Assembly (NCBI GenBank): GCA_013400975.1
Contig: WBMZ01011388.1
Span: 30,425-94,424 of the forward strand
DNA length: 64,000 bases
From: Atrichornis clamosus
Taxonomy: Eukaryota > Chordata > Aves > Passeriformes > Menuridae
Direction: 5' to 3'
Shown: positions 61,701 through 64,000 of the stretch, piece by piece
Numbering within the stretch: the first letter of the stretch is position 1
Layout: each line of letters opens with the position of its first letter
Notes under the pieces: generated by a model
The model's input: only the letters and a program-made list of their open reading frames with translations
Databases searched by the model: none
Told to the model about the DNA's origin: nothing
Translations under genes and position numbers: made by a program

Positions 61701-64000
61701 TCTAGTTCATCATTTATTAATGCTGAGCATTTCCAAGTCTTTCCCTAGCACTTCAAGACTGTAAATTTCTCCAATATCAGGATAAAAGTTTGACTTTTTG
61801 CATACAAAAAAATGAACTGCTGCAGGAGTGGTTTTCATATTGCAGAGAAATATTTCAGAGAATAATGCCAAGCAAGCTGTTTATTTTAGAGAGATCTGTT
61901 TTATAGTGCAGATTGGAGCGAAAAAATAAATATTATTCAGGGAATCAGAAAGTTACTCTATTACTTTAGCATTCCAAGTACAGTGGGTTTAGGGCTGTGC
62001 CAGCATTATTAATTATTATTAATGATGGCACTTAACGGTTTAGGGTTTAGTTGATGGTGTTTGGTCAAAGGTTGGACTCGATCTTGGAGTTGTTTCCCAA
62101 CCTTTGATTCTGTGATTATCCTGTATTACAGAGATGAGGCTCCTTAAATACCATTTCCAGGGAATTCTCCAGGTTTAACCTGGTCAGGTGCCATTCTGCC
62201 AAGCTAGCAGGTAAGAGGAGCATGTTCCTGCTTGGAGTGCTGAGCACAGCCAGGCTGTTTCTGCAAGGATCCAGGTTGGGATGGTGCAAACCCAGCTCCT
62301 TAGAAGTTGTTTTCTGAAATCACATGGAACGGGAAGAGCTGTGTTGCCTGGGTGACAAGCCAGCATTGCTTCGCAAGGTTTGGTTTCGTTAAGTGAGAGA
62401 AGGGAAGGAACGACAGATCCATTTGGTTTGAATTCCTAGCAGTGTTCCCCATGAATATGGGGTTAGGGATACTGTGTGTTTCAGTTGGGAAGCTGTTCCA
62501 GGAACACTGGCTTCCCTCCTGGACAGGGAGGCTGTGTAACTCAGAAATCTGATTATCGACAAATCAGTCGGGATCAGAGCATAGCCAAGAGTGACTTCAT
62601 GGCCATGCTGTGCTTGAGTTGGAGTGTTTGCAAGGGAATGGAGTGCCAGGACAAGGGGGAAACTTCACACTGCCAGAGGACAGGGTTAGATGGGATATTG
62701 GGAAGAAATCCTTCCCTGTGAGAGTGGTGATGCCCTGGCACAGGCTGCCCAGAGAAACTGTGGCTGCCCCATCCCTGGAAGTGTCCAAGGCCTGGTTGGA
62801 CAGGGCTTGGAGCACCCTGGGATGGTGGGAGGGAGTAGGACTGGATGGGCTTTAAGGTCCCTTCCAACCCAAACCATTCCATAAAATAAAACATGGTTGG
62901 GAATGGCTATTTGGAGATGAGCTCTTGTTCTAGACTCGTTAGAGCTGCCAGTTCAGGAATACATCCTTTAAAACAGGAGGAAGCTCTCTGGTGTCCTTTC
63001 AGGAATGTCCTTGTTTGCTTCAGACAAGTGAGGGGGAGGATGTCTTTGCACTCCTGAGGAGAAGTGGGAAGGAGCAGTGAATCTTAACATGGATGCTATA
63101 AATGACAAACTGAACCTCCATATGTGCAAGTCCTGTAGCTCATCTCTGCACACACCAAGAGAGCTGAGGTGAGTGGGAGTTAGGAAGGCTGAGTGAGGCA
63201 AGAGGAGGGTACAGAACCCTGTCTTCACTGTTGATCTGGATACTCATACCTTCAAGCCATTTTTCAAAAGAGCCCTGTTAGTGAAGAGATTGGAGATGAC
63301 ATTTGATGCTCGTGAGATAAATGAGGAAACAACTGTAACTTGTAGGAAATACTGATTTCTTAGCTTGTGAAAAATGGGCCTCTTCACCGTGCTTGTGGCT
63401 GGGCTGTCACTTGAGCAGAGAGAGGGAGGTGGGTGAGCAAATTCCCCTTGCAGAGCATCATCACCGTGAAGAGCTGAGCCACAAAGTTGTGCAACTCCCA
63501 GGTACTGCCTCCTCTACTCCTTCCTGCATTAAGTAAGGAATAAAACACAGACATCCTATAGTTTCCATGCAGCTGGGTTGTCTAATTGGATTTTCATAAT
63601 TTGTGCTTTATCCTTTTTCACGTGAGAGCCTGTGGTGCTGCTCTGGTCAGAGTTTGTGGTTATTCCTTCACCCAGCAGAACTTGGGAATTGGAAGCAGCC
63701 AGGTTTGAATTTTGGGTGTGAGGGCTGGACAAGGAATATGTTCCTTTTGGTTTAGTCCAGGATCAACTCACCTTCAAAATGGGAAGAAAAAAGGAAATAG
63801 TTTGCTCACTATCACATTACTTAAAGAGCAATTTCTACTATTTTTAGGAGATGAATTCAGTATTTCTAATAACATGTTCTTTCTTCTCACTCAAGGACAT
63901 GCAACATTATTAGGGACTTTCCTGGTAAATAAGGCCTTTTTCAGATTTTTTCTGAATATGGAGCAAAAGGGAGTGGTCTGTTGTCTTAGTTTGAAAGACA
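31705..64000 (+). CDS. ACYP2: ACYP2 gene, 5' part: acylphosphatase, coding exons 1-3, truncated by the window edge
   Basis: Acylphosphatase hydrolyses carboxyl-phosphate bonds, for example in acetyl phosphate or phosphorylated membrane-pump intermediates. It is a small cytosolic alpha/beta sandwich of about 100 residues. The three exons (31705-31774, 32368-32384, 34208-34317) join in phase to 65 residues plus a split Met. They contain the phosphate-binding loop FGRVQGVCFRM (residues 19-29) and [17 protein letters not shown] (42-58). The catalytic Arg (Arg28 here, Arg23 of the mature mammalian enzyme) and Asn (Asn46 here, Asn41) are both present. The N-terminus [12 protein letters not shown] resembles the chicken muscle isoform, which is why I call ACYP2 rather than ACYP1. 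The last exon (KSWLSKVGSPSSRID region) was not found and should lie right of the window. Confidence 0.95.
31775..32367 (+). other. ACYP2 intron 1
   Basis: This is 593 bp. The first ~95 bp continue the CpG island. A C/A-rich low-complexity tract (CAACAA-like) lies at 31,911-31,981. The 3' end is a long T/C tract before the microexon. Confidence 0.85.
31911..31981. repeat. A/C-rich low-complexity tract
   Basis: About 70 bases, almost entirely A and C, with CAA and CAAA motifs repeated irregularly. I see no transposon body next to it. Confidence 0.8.
32368..32384 (+). CDS. ACYP2: ACYP2 coding exon 2, a 17-nt microexon with the catalytic Arg
   Basis: The acceptor TTTTCTAG follows a long pyrimidine tract (32,346-32,365). 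The 17 bases complete Gly24 and encode Val-Cys-Phe-Arg-Met, and the donor is GTAAGGC. Without these bases exons 1 and 3 do not join in frame. Arg28 here corresponds to the catalytic Arg23 of mature mammalian acylphosphatase. Confidence 0.93.
32385..34207 (+). other. ACYP2 intron 2
   Basis: This is 1,823 bp of AT-rich unique DNA. I see no repeat, exon or RNA gene. Confidence 0.85.
34208..34317 (+). CDS. ACYP2: ACYP2 coding exon 3 (residues 30-65 plus 2 nt)
   Basis: After the acceptor TTTCCCAAATCAG the exon reads [20 protein letters not shown] and [16 protein letters not shown], then AT of a split Met at donor GTAAGTAT. It includes the catalytic Asn (Asn46 here). It is 110 nt. A run of 18 T begins 17 nt into the next intron. 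Confidence 0.96.
34335..34352. repeat. Poly-T run (18)
   Basis: A homopolymer shortly after the donor of ACYP2 exon 3. No other feature is attached to it. Confidence 0.9.
39463..39492. repeat. 11-bp AT-rich tandem repeat, 2.7 copies
   Basis: The unit atgagtataaa is repeated twice and then partly. It creates two TATA-like TATAAAAT boxes just before a GC-rich block at 39,500-39,780. Confidence 0.85.
52400..52790 (+). repeat. CR1 LINE fragment, internal, lacking the 3' tail
   Basis: The plus strand carries 'tgtgtccagttctggg', 'gagctcctggagtggggcca', 'aaggctgagggagctggggc' and 'tgttcagccttgggaagaga', followed by 'aggaagtcccacctgggcac'. These are the body blocks of avian CR1. The usual ATTCTRTG tail is missing on the right, so it is truncated or eroded at both ends. 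Long open frames on both strands here are repeat artefacts. Confidence 0.85.
54145..54158. repeat. (AC)7 microsatellite
   Basis: Seven perfect AC units in ACYP2 intron 3. Confidence 0.95.
56568..56600. repeat. Short tandem duplication, about 18 bp
   Basis: 'tttaggaacatattt' occurs twice in direct succession, separated by a few bases. Confidence 0.75.
62026..62117 (+). repeat. CR1 LINE 3' tail fragment
   Basis: 'ggtgtttggtcaaaggttgg' is followed by 'actcgatcttggagttgttt' and a tail 'ccaacctttgattctgtgat'. It is short and diverged. Confidence 0.75.
62600..62885 (+). repeat. CR1 LINE 3' segment, about 285 bp
   Basis: The plus strand runs from 'ttggagtgtttgcaagggaa' through 'tgccaggacaagggggaaac', 'atcccttccctgtgagagtg'-like sequence and 'ccatccctggaagtgtccaa' to 'ccaacccaaaccattccata'. 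It is closely similar to the copies at 22,029 (same strand) and 16,668 (opposite strand). Open frames on both strands here derive from it. Confidence 0.93.

Larger units (their letters stand above)
34318..64000 (+). other. ACYP2 intron 3, partial (at least 29.7 kb)
   Basis: This long AT-rich intron runs to the window end. It holds CR1 pieces at about 52,400, 62,040 and 62,600, a 7-copy AC microsatellite at 54,145, an 18-T run at its start, and a few GC-richer islands (39.5-39.8, 46.6-46.97, 48.66-48.96 and 60.5-60.8 kb). I read through it for the final ACYP2 exon and for a nested gene and found neither. Confidence 0.75.

Noticed and set aside
34318..64000. Last coding exon of ACYP2 (KSWLSKVGSP... 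region)
   Set aside because: I read the plus strand for this motif and found no convincing match. It is most likely beyond the right edge.

Overview
The window looks like nuclear DNA from a bird. It has two spliced vertebrate genes with GT/AG introns, CpG-island promoters, sparse interspersed repeats, and several CR1-type LINE 3' fragments ending in the avian ATTCTRTG-like tail. I cannot name the species. CR1 is also found in other sauropsids, but the low repeat density and the close match to the chicken ACYP2 N-terminus as I recall it favour a bird.

Left third (1-18,880), minus strand: the 5' part of PSME4, which encodes proteasome activator PA200 (Blm10 family). Eleven coding exons can be placed base by base with consistent phase. 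They encode the N-terminal 478 residues of a protein of about 1,840 residues; the rest lies left of position 1. Introns run from 134 bp to 5.7 kb and carry two minus-oriented CR1 fragments. The promoter is a CpG island. Just upstream of it is a near-perfect 11-bp minisatellite of about 34 copies (19,027-19,400) that holds the only ambiguous base in the window.

Middle (about 19-31.3 kb): intergenic space between two divergently transcribed genes. It holds two plus-oriented CR1 pieces, mostly AT-rich unique DNA, and one stretch that reads like a conserved noncoding element.

Right half (31.3-64 kb), plus strand: the 5' part of ACYP2 (muscle-type acylphosphatase). Exon 1 lies in a CpG island preceded by a degenerate ~24-bp tandem array. 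Exon 2 is a 17-nt microexon carrying the catalytic arginine. Exon 3 carries the catalytic asparagine. From 34,318 to the end I see only intron 3, at least 29.7 kb long, with three more CR1 pieces; I did not find the last exon. The PSME4-ACYP2 order and divergent orientation match the human locus as I recall it.

The two genes are unrelated in function: one encodes a proteasome cap, the other a small acyl-phosphate hydrolase. I found no prokaryotic, viral, CRISPR or RNA-gene content. The most unusual features are the tandem arrays at both facing promoters, the ACYP2 microexon, and a 51-codon frame that runs from the PSME4 CpG island into a CR1 tail.
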